Source: Pseudomonas sp. (GTDB lineage Bacteria; Pseudomonadota; Gammaproteobacteria; Pseudomonadales; Pseudomonadaceae). From it: 9,235 nt of DNA. Location: assembly GCA_030654635.1 (NCBI GenBank), contig JAURXE010000353.1:1-9235 (forward strand), in the 5' to 3' direction. The notes beneath the pieces are model-generated. The model was given only the letters and a program-made list of their open reading frames with translations. It was not told the DNA's origin and searched no databases. Numbering within the stretch: position 1 is the first letter of the stretch; every line of letters starts with the position of its first letter. The translations under genes were made by a program, and so were the position numbers. Positions 7,782 through 9,235 of the stretch are shown one piece after another.

Positions 7782-9235
7782 ATGGCCGATTGGCAATCCC
7801 TCGATCCAGAGGCCGCGCGTGAAGCGGAAAAATACGACAACCCGATCCCTAGCCGTGAGCTGATCTTAAAGCAGCTCGATGATCGTGGCTCGGCCGCCAA
7901 TCGTGAGCAGTTGGTGGAAGAATTCGGTCTGACCACCGAAGAACAGGTTGAGGCGCTGCGACGTCGACTGCGCGCCATGGAGCGCGACGGTCAGCTGATC
8001 TACACCCGTCGCGGGACATACGCGCCGGTGGATAAGCTGGATCTGATCCTTGGTCGCGTTAGCGGCCATCGCGATGGCTTTGGCTTTCTGGTCCCCGATG
8101 ATGGCAGTGATGATCTGTTTCTGAGCCCGGCGCAGATGCGTCTAGTGTTTGATGGCGACCGTGGTTTGGCGCGGGTTTCCGGGCTGGATCGTCGCGGTCG
8201 TCGCGAGGGTGCGATTGTTGAAGTGCTGACGCGCGCCCACGAAAGCATCGTCGGTCGCTACTACGAGGAAGGCGGTATCGGCTTCGTGCTGGCCGACAAC
8301 CCGAAAATTCAGCAAGAAGTGCTGGTAACTCCTGGCCGTGCGGCCAATGCCAAAATTGGCCAGTTCGTTGAAGTAAAAATCACCCATTGGCCGACTGCGC
8401 GCTTCCAGCCGCAGGGCGACATCGTTGAGGTGGTTGGCAACTACATGGCGCCGGGCATGGAGATTGACGTCGCTCTGCGCAGCTATGACATTCCCCACGT
8501 TTGGCCGGAGGCGGTGCTCAAAGAAGCCGCCAAGCTCAAGCCGGAAGTGGAAGAGAAAGACAAAGAAAAACGCGTTGATCTACGCCATCTGCCGTTCGTG
8601 ACCATTGATGGTGAAGATGCGCGCGACTTCGATGACGCCGTGCTCTGCGAGAAAGCGGGCGGCAAGTGGAGCCTGTTCTCTGGTGGCTGGAAGCTCTACG
8701 TGGCCATCGCCGACGTCTCGCATTACGTCAAAATCGATTCGGCGCTGGACATCGAGGCGACCGTGCGCGGTAACTCGGTGTACTTTCCGGAGCGCGTGAT
8801 TCCAATGCTGCCGGAGGAGTTATCCAACGGTCTGTGCTCGCTGAATCCGCATGTTGACAGGCTGGCCATGGTTTGCGAGATGTCTATCTCGAAAACCGGC
8901 AAGATGACCGACTACCAGTTCTACGAAGCGGTGATTCACTCCCATGCACGGCTGACCTACAACAAGGTCAGTTCCATGCTTGAGCATCCGAAAACTGCTG
9001 AGTCGAAGAAGCTAAGCGGCGAATACGCCAATGTGGTGCCACACCTCAAGCAGCTTTACTCGCTGTACCAGGTGTTGCTGGCGGCGCGCCAAGAACGTGG
9101 CGCGATCGATTTCGAAACCCAGGAAACCCGGATTATTTTCGGCGCTGATCGTAAGATCGCCGAAATTCGTCCGACCACCCGTAACGATGCGCACAAGTTG
9201 ATTGAGGAATGCATGCTGGCGGCCAACGTGGCCAC
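7782..9235 (+). CDS. rnr: Ribonuclease R, 5' part (3' end outside window)
   Basis: RNase R is a processive 3'-to-5' exoribonuclease of the RNB (RNase II) family that degrades structured RNA, including rRNA, defective tRNA and mRNA, and takes part in trans-translation. The frame is open from ATG 7782 to the window end, 484 residues of an expected 800-900. Domains in order: N-terminal winged helix-turn-helix (about 20-85, PIPSRELIL to RRGTYAP); cold-shock domain 1 (about 88-145, GRVSGHRDGFGFLVPDDG); cold-shock domain 2 (about 145-225); and the RNB catalytic domain from about 265. DGEDARDFDD carries the metal-binding aspartates D276, D282, D284 and D285, equivalent to D272, D278, D280 and D281 of E. 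coli. The S1 and basic C-terminal regions lie outside. The start MADWQSLDPEAAREAEKYDN agrees with Pseudomonas RNase R. The ribosome site AAGGTG is rather far (11 bases). rlmB is expected downstream. Confidence 0.97.
   Translation, partial: MADWQSLDPEAAREAEKYDNPIPSRELILKQLDDRGSAANREQLVEEFGLTTEEQVEALRRRLRAMERDGQLIYTRRGTYAPVDKLDLILGRVSGHRDGFGFLVPDDGSDDLFLSPAQMRLVFDGDRGLARVSGLDRRGRREGAIVEVLTRAHESIVGRYYEEGGIGFVLADNPKIQQEVLVTPGRAANAKIGQFVEVKITHWPTARFQPQGDIVEVVGNYMAPGMEIDVALRSYDIPHVWPEAVLKEAAKLKPEVEEKDKEKRVDLRHLPFVTIDGEDARDFDDAVLCEKAGGKWSLFSGGWKLYVAIADVSHYVKIDSALDIEATVRGNSVYFPERVIPMLPEELSNGLCSLNPHVDRLAMVCEMSISKTGKMTDYQFYEAVIHSHARLTYNKVSSMLEHPKTAESKKLSGEYANVVPHLKQLYSLYQVLLAARQERGAIDFETQETRIIFGADRKIAEIRPTTRNDAHKLIEECMLAANVA

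Overview
The window is a stretch of core chromosome from a gammaproteobacterium, almost certainly a Pseudomonas other than P. aeruginosa. Protein sequences recalled from that genus match closely across Hfq, HflX, HflK, HisZ and RNase R, and the gene order miaA-hfq-hflX-hflK-hflC-hisZ-purA-tRNA-Leu-rnr is the Pseudomonas version of the E. coli miaA-hfq-hflX-hflK-hflC-yjeT-purA-nsrR-rnr cluster. Codon use looks uniform and moderately GC-rich. I see no insertion sequence, phage gene, CRISPR array or other sign of transfer.

Layout: positions 1-695 hold the 3' part of miaA (tRNA A37 prenyltransferase), closed by a long-stemmed terminator. hfq (796-1062), hflX (1075-2376), hflK (2474-3628) and hflC (3628-4497) follow on the same strand, ending at a strong terminator (4565-4588). 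A 265-base gap without a recognisable gene, rich in stem-loops, separates hflC from hisZ (4763-5950). hisZ is followed by purA (6020-7312) with its own terminator. From 7425 to 7666 lies a complete tRNA-Leu(CAG) unit on the minus strand, with sigma70-type promoter, CCA-encoding tRNA gene and intrinsic terminator; it converges on purA. rnr (RNase R) starts at 7782 and runs off the right end.

Functionally the left half is a post-transcriptional and quality-control group: tRNA modification (MiaA), sRNA chaperone (Hfq), ribosome-splitting GTPase (HflX) and the membrane complex that modulates FtsH protease (HflK/HflC). The right half joins histidine biosynthesis control (HisZ) and AMP synthesis (PurA), then a leucine tRNA and an exoribonuclease.

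I found no previously undescribed system. The points most worth checking are in the gaps: an extended -10 promoter candidate abutting the hflC terminator, a pair of stem-loops 120 bases apart that differ only by one swapped base pair, the absence of the DUF2065 (yjeT-like) gene at its usual place, a promoter candidate plus palindromes ahead of hfq, and a GC-rich discriminator at the tRNA-Leu promoter. All are moderate or low in interest and need computation or RNA data.
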